In this document: positions 46,415-54,347 of the stretch, piece after piece | Position numbering within the stretch: position 1 is the first letter of the stretch | Layout of the letters: each line of letters opens with the position of its first letter | The notes under the pieces: model-generated | What the model was told of the DNA's origin: nothing | Database searches by the model: none | Seen by the model: only the letters and a program-made list of their open reading frames with translations | NCBI GenBank assembly: GCA_964651705.1 | Contig: CAZYWZ010000005.1 | Coordinates: forward strand, 39,507 to 103,506 | Source: JADLBR01 sp964651705 | GTDB lineage: Bacteria; Verrucomicrobiota; Verrucomicrobiia; JADLBR01 | Reading direction: 5' to 3' | Length of the DNA: 64,000 nucleotides | Position numbers and translations under genes: made by a program

Positions 46415-46607
46415 TGTTTGTAGAAATCCATAAAGAACTGAAGTGCAGCAAATTACGTAAGTCTCTGTACGTGCCTCAGACTTGTCTGGAAAAGGTCGGA
46501 CATCCGTCGCCTACAAAAGTGACTATTTTTGACCAGCATGGGGTGAGGTTTTCTAGCCGATCGGGCTTAGCGAAGTCCGACAGGCTGGCTCGAAATTCCA
46601 GGTGTCG

Positions 46608-46689
46608 CCACGGCCGCCAGGCCGTGGGCCCGCTTCCCCCGGCCCCTCCGTGGCCAGAGGGGCTACACTTTCACCCGCGGTGTAGCCCC
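46608..46689. repeat. Two adjacent GC-rich hairpins upstream of pyrH
   Basis: CCACGGCC-gcca-GGCCGTGG (46608-46627) and GGGGCTACAC with GTGTAGCCCC (46659-46668 and 46680-46689) form strong stems. They share the CACGGCC...GGCTAC vocabulary of the palindromic family at 50041-50240 and are preceded by CTCGAAATTCC, a variant of that family's boundary. The remaining gap (46415-46913) contains no gene I can support. Confidence 0.6.
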
Positions 46690-46913
46690 GCCGTGCTGGG
46701 CATGGGATCTGGTTTGGAGCTTCACCCCCATTGGCGGCTCGCAGAGACGCCGCGCATAAATCTGCAGCAGGCCGCCTGTGCCTGGCGGCAACGGGATCCC
46801 AGCTTTCCGATTCGTGATGCGTCGCCTTTGGGTTTCGGCGGCGACGCTTGCGCCCTTGGGCCTAGGGGAATTGTTGTTGCGGGTGGCGCAGGGCCATTGC
46901 AGATTGGGGTGGA

Positions 46914-47642
46914 GTGAGTGTATCGAAGAAGGCGAAAGTCAGATACCGCCGCGTGTTGTTGAAGCTCAGCGGCGAGGCGCTGCAGGGGGAGGGGGAGTCG
47001 ATTTGCCCGAAGGTGGTGTCTTCGCTGGCGGGGGAGGTCAAATTGGCGGCCGGACTTGGGGCGCAGTTGGCGATGGTGGTGGGCGGGGGCAACATCTGGC
47101 GCGGTGGGGTGGCGGCCGAGGAGGGGATGGACCGGGCCACGGCCGATTACATGGGCATGCTGGCGACGGTCATCAACGGCCTGGCGCTTCAGGATGCCCT
47201 GGAGAAGGCGGGCGTGCACACGCGTGTCATGAGTTCGATCGACATGCGGAATGTCGCCGAGCCTTTCATCCGGCGGCGGGCGGAGCGGCACCTGGAGAAG
47301 GGCAGGGTGGTGATCTTTGTCGCGGGCACGGGGAACCCCTACTTCACAACCGACACGACCGCGGCGCTGCGGGCCGCGGAGATCGGGGCCTCGGTGTTGC
47401 TGAAGGCGACCAAGGTGGATGGCATCTACGACCGGGACCCCAACAAGCACCGAGGCGCGAAGAAATTCGACCGGATCGCGTACCTGGATGCGCTGCAGCG
47501 GCGGCTGCGGATCATGGACGCGGCCGCGTTTTCGCTTTGCATGGAAAACCATATTCCGATTATGGTCTTCGACATGTTTCGGAAAGGGAACATCCGCCGG
47601 GCCATCAGCGGGCAAAAGGTTGGCACGCTGGTGAGCGACTGA
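46914..47642 (+). CDS. pyrH: Uridylate kinase
   Basis: A 242-residue amino-acid-kinase-fold enzyme that makes UDP from UMP. Motifs: RRVLLKLSGEALQGE, VVGGGNIWRGGVA, MDRATADYMGMLATVINGLA, AGTGNPYFTTDTTAALRA and KATKVDGIYDRDPNK. GTG 46914 is used, with GGGGTGGA overlapping as ribosome site. It starts a translation-linked cluster with hpf and frr. UDP feeds the UDP-GlcNAc needed for peptidoglycan. Confidence 0.97.
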   Translation: MSVSKKAKVRYRRVLLKLSGEALQGEGESICPKVVSSLAGEVKLAAGLGAQLAMVVGGGNIWRGGVAAEEGMDRATADYMGMLATVINGLALQDALEKAGVHTRVMSSIDMRNVAEPFIRRRAERHLEKGRVVIFVAGTGNPYFTTDTTAALRAAEIGASVLLKATKVDGIYDRDPNKHRGAKKFDRIAYLDALQRRLRIMDAAAFSLCMENHIPIMVFDMFRKGNIRRAISGQKVGTLVSD

Positions 47643-47660
47643 CGGGAACTGGAGGCGCGC

Positions 47661-48005
47661 ATGAGAATACACTTTTCGGTGAGGCACTTGAAGCTGACGG
47701 AGGCGATCAAGGAATACGTCTTGGACAAGATCGCGACGATGGACCGGCTGGATCAGCAGGCGATCGGGGCGCACGTGGTGCTGTACCGGGACCAGACGCA
47801 CGGCTCCAAGCCGTTCCGCGTGCAGGTGCACGTGGCGGTGCCGGGCAACGACCTGCACGCCGAGGTGCGCGCGGGGGACCTTTACGAGGCGATCGATCTG
47901 GTGCACGAGAAACTCGAGACGCAGTTCCGCCGGCACAAGACCAAGCTGCGCTCGAAGCGTGTGAAGGCGACGCAGAAGGTGCTCCGGAAGATCCGGGGAA
48001 GATGA
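47661..48005 (+). CDS. hpf: Ribosome hibernation promoting factor, short form
   Basis: 114 residues with the HPF/RaiA beta-alpha-beta fold: RIHFSVRHLKLTEAIKEYVL, then VQVHVAVPGNDLHAEVRAGD and LYEAIDLVHEKLETQFRRHK, with a basic tail. It binds the decoding centre of idle ribosomes. There is no C-terminal dimerisation domain, so it is the short type. GGAGG precedes the ATG. Lying between pyrH and frr is unusual, as these two are commonly adjacent, but fits a ribosome-turnover theme. Confidence 0.92.
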   Translation: MRIHFSVRHLKLTEAIKEYVLDKIATMDRLDQQAIGAHVVLYRDQTHGSKPFRVQVHVAVPGNDLHAEVRAGDLYEAIDLVHEKLETQFRRHKTKLRSKRVKATQKVLRKIRGR

Positions 48006-48039
48006 GGGCGGTCGAAGAGGGGCCGGACTGGAGGCGATT

Positions 48040-48603
48040 ATGAGTTTGGACGAGGCGATGTTTGGCGCGGAGGAAGGGATGGAGAAGGCCGTGGAGCACC
48101 TGCACCACCAGCTGGCCACGGTGAGGACGGGCAAGGCCTCTCCGGCGCTGGTCGAGAACCTGATGGTGGAGGCCTACGAGGGGACCAGCATGCGGCTCAA
48201 GGAGGTGGCGGCCATCACCGCGCCCGAGCCCAGGATGCTGCTGATCCAGCCGTGGGACATGGCGACGGTCGACCCGGTGCGCAAGGCCCTCGAGTCATCG
48301 CAGCTCGGCATCACGCCGATGGTCGATGGCAAGGTGATCCGGATACCGTTCCCGGAACTGTCCCAGCAGCGCCGCGAGGAATTGGTGAAGAATATCCGCA
48401 AGATAGCCGAGGACGGGCGCGTGAGCATCCGGCACGCCAGGCGGGATGCCATGGAGGCGCTGAAGAAGTTGCAGAAGGATGGCAAGATCACCGAGGATGA
48501 GCTCACGCAGTCTGAGAAAGAAGTCCAGAAGCTGACGGACAAGTACGTTGCGGACGTGGACAAGCACCTCGCGGCGAAAGAGAAAGAGCTGATGCAGGTG
48601 TGA
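48040..48603 (+). CDS. frr: Ribosome recycling factor
   Basis: 187 residues, standard RRF length. Features are HHQLATVRTGKASPALVENL at the start of the long helical bundle, PEPRMLLIQPWDMATVDPVR in the hinge domain and ELSQQRREELVKNIRKIAED. The protein splits post-termination ribosomes with EF-G. GGAGG lies upstream of ATG 48040. It is followed by an intergenic palindromic element. Confidence 0.97.
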   Translation: MSLDEAMFGAEEGMEKAVEHLHHQLATVRTGKASPALVENLMVEAYEGTSMRLKEVAAITAPEPRMLLIQPWDMATVDPVRKALESSQLGITPMVDGKVIRIPFPELSQQRREELVKNIRKIAEDGRVSIRHARRDAMEALKKLQKDGKITEDELTQSEKEVQKLTDKYVADVDKHLAAKEKELMQV

Positions 48604-48608
48604 CCCGG

Positions 48609-48720
48609 CAGGGCACCACCGGGGTGGAAAATGGTAGGCTGCGCCTTGGCGCACGCTGCCGAATCGAACGTCCGCGTGCGCCAAGGCGCAGCCTACATCG
48701 CGACCCAATTTTCGAGTCAG
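48609..48720. repeat. Intergenic palindromic repeat, copy 2 (inverted)
   Basis: The same 23-base arms as copy 1 lie at 48634-48656 and 48674-48696. The loop differs at only two of 17 positions, and both flanks are conserved: GGGCACCACCGGGGTGGAAA on one side and AATTTTCGAGTCAG on the other. Orientation is opposite to the copy at 25913-26030. Confidence 0.92.
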
Positions 48721-48768
48721 TCCGCGGGCACCGTTGAGATTGGTTTGCTCGGGGGCTAAGCTACGGCG

Positions 48769-50001
48769 ATGCCCTCGTACCTGGATCACCTGTCGGGTTC
48801 GCCACCCTATCCGGCCGTCCTGGAGGAGATGGCCCCATTTCTGGGCGGGGAGTGCGGCTCGCCATCCGCGGTGCATTCGATGGGGCTTCGGGCGCGCAAG
48901 GCGGTCGGGCTGGCGCGGGAGCGCGTGGCGGCGCTGGTGGGGGCGGCTCACCCCGAGGAGATCGTATTTACCTCGGGTGGCACGGAGTCGGCGAATCTGG
49001 CGATCAAGGGACTGGCGTGGGCGGGCGGGCGACGCGGGGGGCACATCGTGGGCACGGCGGCGGAGCATCCGTCGGTGGAGGAGTCGTTGCGGTGGCTGGA
49101 GGGCCGGGGCTACCGCGTGACGCGGGTGGGAATGGATGCGCTGGGGCGGGTGGATCCTGAGGCGATCGCGGGGGCGATGCGCGAGGACACTTTCCTGGTG
49201 GCGACGCATCTGGTGCAGCACGACATCGGGACGGTGCAGCGCGTCGGTGCGATCGGGGCGATCGCGCGGGCTTCGGGCGCGGCGTTTTTCTGCGATGCGT
49301 CCTGGGCCGCGGGGTGGGTGAAGATCGACGCGGTGGGGATGTGCTGCGATCTGTTGTCGCTGGCCCCGGCGCGCTTCGGCGGCCCCCGGGGGATCGGGGC
49401 TCTATACGTGAGGCGCGGTGTGGCGATGGAGCCGCTGCTGCATGGTGGCGTCCAGGAGTGGGGCATGCGCGCCGGGGGCGAGAATGTGCCCGCGGCCGTG
49501 GGCGCGGGGCGCGCCGCGATGGAGGCGGCGGGAGATTTTTCGCGGCGCGTGGCCCGGGCAGGGGCATTGCAGGAGCGCATGATCCGCGGGCTGGCAGAGG
49601 CCATTCCCGCGGGTGCGCTCAATGGACCGGAGCCGGGCGACGGGCGGGTCGCGAATGGCTTGAGTTTCAGCATCGCGTGCGCGGAGGCGGAGGCCGTCGC
49701 CCTGGCGTGCGACCTGAGGGGGCTCGTCATCGGGGCCAGCACGAGTTGCGTCAGCCGCTCGTTGAAGCTCTCCGCCGCCCTGCGCGCGATCGGGCAACCC
49801 GATTCCTTGGCCGCCGGGCATCTCCTGGTGGGGCTCGGGTGCGCCACCACCGAGAGCGACGTGGATTTTGCCTCGGGGGTGTTGCCCAAGGTCGTCGAGC
49901 GCCTGCGCGGGATGTCGGCGTCCTGGGGCGAGATGGTCGCGGGACGCGGGGAGCCAGCGGTCGCGGAGTGGCTGGCGAGGCATGGCTGGCGCCGCCGATA
50001 G
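48769..50001 (+). CDS. Cysteine desulfurase-like protein lacking the PLP lysine
   Basis: A 410-residue class V aminotransferase-fold protein of the NifS/IscS type. Conserved parts are FTSGGTESANLAIKGLAW, TAAEHPSVEESL with H100, D176 in FFCDASWAAG, and the sulfur-carrying loop with C327 in ASTSCVSRSLKLS. However, the SxHK-x-x-GPKG segment that holds the catalytic PLP lysine reads SLAPARFGGPRGIGALYVR, so the lysine is R202 and the preceding His is Ala. The Gln after D176 is Trp179, and NNE(I/T)G is QHDIG. The frame is intact and host-like. It may be a pseudoenzyme or bind another ligand. Confidence 0.85.
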   Translation: MPSYLDHLSGSPPYPAVLEEMAPFLGGECGSPSAVHSMGLRARKAVGLARERVAALVGAAHPEEIVFTSGGTESANLAIKGLAWAGGRRGGHIVGTAAEHPSVEESLRWLEGRGYRVTRVGMDALGRVDPEAIAGAMREDTFLVATHLVQHDIGTVQRVGAIGAIARASGAAFFCDASWAAGWVKIDAVGMCCDLLSLAPARFGGPRGIGALYVRRGVAMEPLLHGGVQEWGMRAGGENVPAAVGAGRAAMEAAGDFSRRVARAGALQERMIRGLAEAIPAGALNGPEPGDGRVANGLSFSIACAEAEAVALACDLRGLVIGASTSCVSRSLKLSAALRAIGQPDSLAAGHLLVGLGCATTESDVDFASGVLPKVVERLRGMSASWGEMVAGRGEPAVAEWLARHGWRRR

Positions 50002-50040
50002 GTGGCCGATCGCCAGTGGCGAATTTCCCAACATTCCCCT

Positions 50041-50240
50041 CCGTTCACGGAGGGGCCGCGCGGTGCGGGCCCACGACCTCACGGCCGTGGCTACACCCGG
50101 AATTTTCGAGTCAGACCTCATGCCCCACCCGCGGGGCACCACAAGGGTGGAAAATGTAGCCCATCGGGTAACAGATGGGCCACGCGTGGGAAGATCCACG
50201 GCCTCACGGCCGTGGGCTACGTCTGGAACCTTCGAGTCAG
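50041..50240. repeat. Tandem pair of palindromic repeats with alternative stems
   Basis: Two units end in AATTTTCGAGTCAG (50101-50114) and ACCTTCGAGTCAG (50228-50240), the boundary of the family seen at 25913 and 48609. The second unit also keeps GGGGCACCACAAGGGTGGAA. The stems differ from that family: GTAGCCCATCGG...ATGGGCCACG and CACGGCCTCACGGCCGTGGG. The last unit covers the stop codon of the STAS gene. The remaining gap (50002-50040) has nothing else. Confidence 0.75.
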
Positions 50241-50767
50241 GCTCCGGGGGTCTCGCCTGCGGCCTTCTCGGGGGCGATCTTGCCCAGGTCCTCCTTCAGG
50301 AAGGTGACGACATCCTTGAACTTTGGCCGATTTTCTGGGCAGATGGCGATGAGGGTTTCGTGCGCCTCGAGGCTCGTCTGCGCCATGGTCCTCGGGGAGG
50401 CATCGGCACCGGGGGCGTCCCGATAGTCGGACGGGGTGGGCTCGGTCGCGGAGATCCGGAAGAGGTCGATGACCCCGAGATCGCCAAGCAGTTTCACGAT
50501 TCTCTCGTTGGGCCCGCATAGGTGGATCGGAAGATCGGCGCCCTGCTGTTCACGCAGTTGCATGGCCGAGGCAGCGAGGGTTCCCAAGAAGGTGCTGTCC
50601 ATCTGGGCGCATTCGGCGAGATCGATGATGAATCGGCGGAAGCCCCGCTCCCGCATCGCGCCGAAGGCGGCCTTGAAGTCCGCGGCGCTCTCGAAGGTGG
50701 CGCGCCCGATGGGCCGTATGAAAGCGGCGTCCTGATGGGTGGCCACGAGGATGGAAGACGGTTTCAT
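50237..50767 (-). CDS. STAS-domain protein (anti-sigma factor antagonist type)
   Basis: 176 residues. The N-terminal 110 form a STAS domain: IRPIGRATFESAADFKAAFG, then RRFIIDLAECAQMDSTFLGT, where the conserved Ser/Asp-Ser-phosphorylation strand D-S-T-F-L-G is typical of SpoIIAA/RsbV proteins. The C-terminal 60 residues are an unusual extension with TLIAICPENRPKFKDVVTFL. The start ATG overlaps the stop of the phosphatase gene as ATGA, so the two are co-translated and the phosphatase probably dephosphorylates this protein in a partner-switching circuit. Its stop falls inside an intergenic repeat. Confidence 0.88.
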   Translation of the reverse strand: MKPSSILVATHQDAAFIRPIGRATFESAADFKAAFGAMRERGFRRFIIDLAECAQMDSTFLGTLAASAMQLREQQGADLPIHLCGPNERIVKLLGDLGVIDLFRISATEPTPSDYRDAPGADASPRTMAQTSLEAHETLIAICPENRPKFKDVVTFLKEDLGKIAPEKAAGETPGA

Positions 50768-51975
50768 GTCGCGTTTCGTGCTGTGCCGGACATCCGTGAC
50801 TCTGGACCGATCCAGCGCGCCAAGACAAGCGTCAAGTCGTCGGGCAGCCGGAGGGTCCCGGCATGCCGGAGCAGGCGGTTCTCGATCCGGTCGGTGGCGA
50901 GACCCTCGCCCGAGCGCAGCTCGTCCCCGATGATGCTTAGAAACCCCTCTTCGCCGAGCTCGTTTCCGTCGGCATCGCAGACCTCGATGGCGGCATCGGT
51001 GTGGAGCAGGAGGCAGTCGCCGGGTTCGAGCCTGGCGGCGTGGCTTTCGTAAGCCGTCTCGGGGAGCAGGCCCAGTGCGGGCGCGCAATGGGCGAGCGGG
51101 TCGATGCGCCCAGCCGGATCGATCACGAGTCCGGCGGGGTGGCCCGCGCGGACGTAGCGGATCTGGCCCGATGCGGCATCGAGATGGGCGTAGATCGCCG
51201 TGGCGAAATAACCCTCGGCGCTGATCAGGCGGTGGAGTCGCGCGTTGAGGAGGGTCATGAATCGGCCCGGGTTCCCCAGGGCGGCCCGGCATTCCTCCCA
51301 CAGCGAGCGCAGCTGCATCGTGAACAGGGCCGCCGCCGGGCCGTGGCCCATCACGTCGGCGACCATCAGCGCGTAGGCGCTCTCGGCCAGGGGTTCGATC
51401 CGGTAGAAGTCGCCGCCGATGATCTCTTCGGGAGTGTAGCGGACATCGAACGCGACCCGCGGGTCGTCGGGCAGGGGGCAGCTGAGCGTGCCATCCTGGA
51501 TGATTCGGGCGCGCCGCAGGTCATCGACGAATTGGGTCAGGTCCCGGAAGACTTCGATGCCGCCGATGACCTGTCCAGAGGCGTCCTTGATCGGGGCGAC
51601 GGAGACCTCGACGGGAACACGGTGCCCCTCCTTGTGCCTCGCGCTGACGACCGTCGAGGCCGTGCTGCTGGCGCCCGTGGCGATGGCGCGGTGTAGCGGG
51701 CAGAACTCTTTCCCGCACAACGGGTGCCCGTCGAGGTCGATGTGGTTGAGGATGTCCTCATAGCAGGTGTGCCCGACGACATCGCCCGCAGACCAGCCGG
51801 TGATCCGCTCGGCCGCCCTGTTCCAGAAGGTGATCCTCCGGTCGCGGTCGGTGATGTAGATGCCATCGGCGAGCGCATCGAGGATCTGGGGCGCGCCAAA
51901 GCGATCCAGCCACGGCGCGGGATCCCTGTCGCGCGGGGGCGCCCGTTCCCCGGTCTGCCGTTGCCTCACACGCAT
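50764..51975 (-). CDS. PAS-PP2C (SpoIIE/RsbU-type) serine phosphatase
   Basis: 403 residues. A PAS sensor domain (about 25-150) with ALADGIYITDRDRRITFWNR contains an inserted Cys cluster, HPLCGKEFCPLHRA. A SpoIIE-type PP2C phosphatase domain follows (about 165-395), with EEIIGGDFYRIEPL, VADVMGHGPAAALFTMQL, VRAGHPAG and LPDDLTLVLARW carrying the usual metal-binding Asp residues. The PAS signal is expected to set phosphatase activity on the adjacent STAS protein. GGAG lies five bases before ATG 51975. No anti-sigma kinase is adjacent. Confidence 0.92.
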   Translation of the reverse strand: MRVRQRQTGERAPPRDRDPAPWLDRFGAPQILDALADGIYITDRDRRITFWNRAAERITGWSAGDVVGHTCYEDILNHIDLDGHPLCGKEFCPLHRAIATGASSTASTVVSARHKEGHRVPVEVSVAPIKDASGQVIGGIEVFRDLTQFVDDLRRARIIQDGTLSCPLPDDPRVAFDVRYTPEEIIGGDFYRIEPLAESAYALMVADVMGHGPAAALFTMQLRSLWEECRAALGNPGRFMTLLNARLHRLISAEGYFATAIYAHLDAASGQIRYVRAGHPAGLVIDPAGRIDPLAHCAPALGLLPETAYESHAARLEPGDCLLLHTDAAIEVCDADGNELGEEGFLSIIGDELRSGEGLATDRIENRLLRHAGTLRLPDDLTLVLARWIGPESRMSGTARNAT

Positions 51976-52132
51976 GGCGTCTCCGGTTCAATTTGGTGCG
52001 CCGGATGGGGTCCCGTCAAGCGTCCGACTTTCCTCCGGATCCCCTTTTGTTGGTTGCCATGCGGTGGGGATCGGGGTCTAGAATATCCCGTTGCCGCGCA
52101 TCGGGCGGGGCGCGAGAGCGAAAGGGCGAGAC

Positions 52133-53362
52133 ATGGGGCATTCATCCAATGGCATCACGAGGCGCAGGTTTCTCCGCGCGTCGGCGGCATCGATCGCGAT
52201 CGTCCCGGCGGCGGCGGTCCGGGGCACGGCGGCGAACTCAAAGATCCGCCTCGGCCTGCTCGGCTGCGGGCGGCGCGGCACATGGATCGGCAAGCTGTTC
52301 GCGGAGCACGGCGGCTATGAGATGGCGGCCTGCGCCGACTATTTCGAGGATCGGGCGCAGGCCGCCGCGGCAGAGCTGGCGATTCCCGAGAAGCAGGTCT
52401 TCACCGGGCTCTCGGGCTACCGGCGGGTGATCGAGGGCGGGGCGGTGGATGCGGTGGTGGTTGAGAGCCCGCCGTATTTCCACCCGGGACAGGTCAAGGA
52501 GGCGATCGACGCGGGATTGCACGCGTTCGTGGCAAAGCCGGTGGCTGTCGATGTGCCCGGCTGTCACTCGATCGCCACGAGCGGCAAGAGAGCCACGGAG
52601 AAGAAGCTTTGCCTCCTGGTGGATTTTCAGGCGCGCGTGGACCCCTTCATGGCGGAGGCGATGGCAAAGGTGGCCTCGGGAGCGATCGGGCCGATCGCGT
52701 TTGGCGAGGCGACGTACCATGCCGAGGATCCTTTCGCGAAGCGCCAGGGTGTCGGGGAGCTGGCGCAGTCCCCGGACGATCCGGCGAGGCGCCTGCGGGT
52801 GTTCGGTCTGGACCGTGTCCTGTCCGGCGACATCGTCGTGGAGCAGGCGATCCACACATTGGACATGCTCCATTGGGCGATGGGCAAACCGCCGGTGCGC
52901 GTGTCCGCCACCGGTGCGCGGAAGGTCCGGAAGGTCGGCACGAGCAGCGACAATTTCACCGCGCTGCTGGACTATGGCGATGGGGTGGGGGTCACCTTCA
53001 GCCACCGCCAGATCAAGGGGCACGGCACGGTGCCCTCGGGCATACGCGTCCGGCTCTTCGGCTCCGATGGCGTGCTCGAGGCGGCGTACGCCGGCGCTAC
53101 CCTGATCCGCGGGAAGAATTTCTTCCGCGGCGGGGAGAGCCCGGGGCTGTTCAAAGAGGGCGCCGCGGTGAACATACGGGCGTTCCACGAATCGATCACG
53201 GCCGGGCGCTTCGACAACGCGACGGTCGAACCGAGCGTGCAGAGCAATCTCTTGGGCGTGCTCGTGCGCAACGCCGCCTACCGGGGCCAGACGATCGCGT
53301 GGGCGGATCTGATCAAAGACACGGAGGTCCTCGATGCGAAATTGGCCGGGCTCAAGGATTGA
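52133..53362 (+). CDS. Tat-exported Gfo/Idh/MocA-family oxidoreductase
   Basis: 409 residues with a twin-arginine signal ITRRRFLRASAASIAIVPAA. The Rossmann nucleotide site is LGLLGCGRRGTWIG. The catalytic lysine motif is FVAKPVAVD, AKP rather than the common EKP, and the substrate domain includes VVEQAIHTLDMLHWAMGKPP with the expected His. ATG 52133 follows AAAGGGCGAG. A possible -10 box TAGAAT lies at 52079-52084. The gene overlaps the TIM-barrel partner by 29 bases, a frequent pairing in Planctomycetes and Verrucomicrobiota for sugar or cyclitol oxidation. Confidence 0.92.
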   Translation: MGHSSNGITRRRFLRASAASIAIVPAAAVRGTAANSKIRLGLLGCGRRGTWIGKLFAEHGGYEMAACADYFEDRAQAAAAELAIPEKQVFTGLSGYRRVIEGGAVDAVVVESPPYFHPGQVKEAIDAGLHAFVAKPVAVDVPGCHSIATSGKRATEKKLCLLVDFQARVDPFMAEAMAKVASGAIGPIAFGEATYHAEDPFAKRQGVGELAQSPDDPARRLRVFGLDRVLSGDIVVEQAIHTLDMLHWAMGKPPVRVSATGARKVRKVGTSSDNFTALLDYGDGVGVTFSHRQIKGHGTVPSGIRVRLFGSDGVLEAAYAGATLIRGKNFFRGGESPGLFKEGAAVNIRAFHESITAGRFDNATVEPSVQSNLLGVLVRNAAYRGQTIAWADLIKDTEVLDAKLAGLKD

Positions 53363-54347
53363 GGCGCGCGGCGGGGCGGGCCCCGGGTTGACGCGGCGGG
53401 CCTTCGTGCGGTCGGCGGCGGGGGCGGCGCTCGGTCTGGCGCTTGGCACCGCGCGCGCGGTGGCCGCCGAGGCGCGGCGCATCCCGCTCAAGATTGGCAT
53501 CCGCGCCGCCAGCATGAAAATGGTCGGCACCCCCGACGTCATCAGGACGGCCGCGGGGATCCCCGGTATCCTGGGCGTGGAGTTGCAGGTCACCGCGGGT
53601 AAGCCGAACCTCCGCGATCGGGATACGGTGCGGCTTTACAAGCGGGAGGCGGACCGCTGGGGCATGCGCATCCCGTCCTTGGCCGGGGTCTGGGACCGCG
53701 GGGTCCAGATCTCCAGCCCGAATGCCGCCGATAGCATCCGGCCGTCCATCCGCGCCGCGGAGTTGCTCGGCAGCGGCGTGATCCTGGTGGCCTTCTTCGG
53801 CGAAAATGCCCCTGACATGGCCAAGGAGTCCTCGTACGGCCCTGTCGTTTCCATGCTCCAGGGCGTGGCAAAGGACGCCGCGGATGCCGGCGTCATCCTC
53901 GGGCTCGAGAACTCGCTCAGCCCAGAGGAGAATAAGAAACTGGTGGACCTCGTTGGCCATCCCGCCATCCAGGTGTACTACGACCCCCACAACATGGACA
54001 CCTACGGGCACGGGGCCCAGGCGATCCCGGGCGTGGCGCTGTTGGGCAAAGAGCGGATCTGCGCCGTGCACGTCAAGAACGGCGACAGGCTCATCGAGGA
54101 GCCCGGCCCCATCGATTGGCCCGCGGCGTTCCGGGCGCTCGCCGACATCGCCTACGAGGGTTGGTACGTCTACGAGACGGGCCACGCGGATGCCGCAGAC
54201 TGCATCGAGGACACTAGGCGAAACAACGCCTTCCTCCAGAAACACGTGCGCATGCCGGAGGCGGCTGTCAGAGGCCGAGCTGCGCCGCGACCTCGCCCGC
54301 GGATGCTGGCCGCCCTGCAGGGTCTTTCGAGAGGCAGGCGGCGATGA
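53334..54347 (+). CDS. Tat-exported sugar phosphate isomerase/epimerase-like TIM barrel
   Basis: 337 residues. A twin-arginine signal LTRRAFVRSAAGAALGLALG is followed by an AP-endonuclease-2-type barrel: KIGIRAASMKMVGTPDVIRT, LGLENSLSPEENKKLV, VYYDPHNMDTYGHG and ICAVHVKNGD carry the metal-binding Glu, Asp and His positions. It overlaps the upstream oxidoreductase and probably isomerises or epimerises the same substrate in the periplasm. Its last 80 bases are convergent with, and antisense to, the end of the kinase gene. The Arg/Pro-rich tail encoded there may be incidental. Confidence 0.85.
   Translation: MRNWPGSRIEARGGAGPGLTRRAFVRSAAGAALGLALGTARAVAAEARRIPLKIGIRAASMKMVGTPDVIRTAAGIPGILGVELQVTAGKPNLRDRDTVRLYKREADRWGMRIPSLAGVWDRGVQISSPNAADSIRPSIRAAELLGSGVILVAFFGENAPDMAKESSYGPVVSMLQGVAKDAADAGVILGLENSLSPEENKKLVDLVGHPAIQVYYDPHNMDTYGHGAQAIPGVALLGKERICAVHVKNGDRLIEEPGPIDWPAAFRALADIAYEGWYVYETGHADAADCIEDTRRNNAFLQKHVRMPEAAVRGRAAPRPRPRMLAALQGLSRGRRR

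Noticed and set aside
50768..51301. Longer start for the STAS gene
   Set aside because: The extension is an Arg/Pro-rich shadow of the phosphatase gene. ATG 50767 overlaps the phosphatase stop as ATGA and starts the domain properly.
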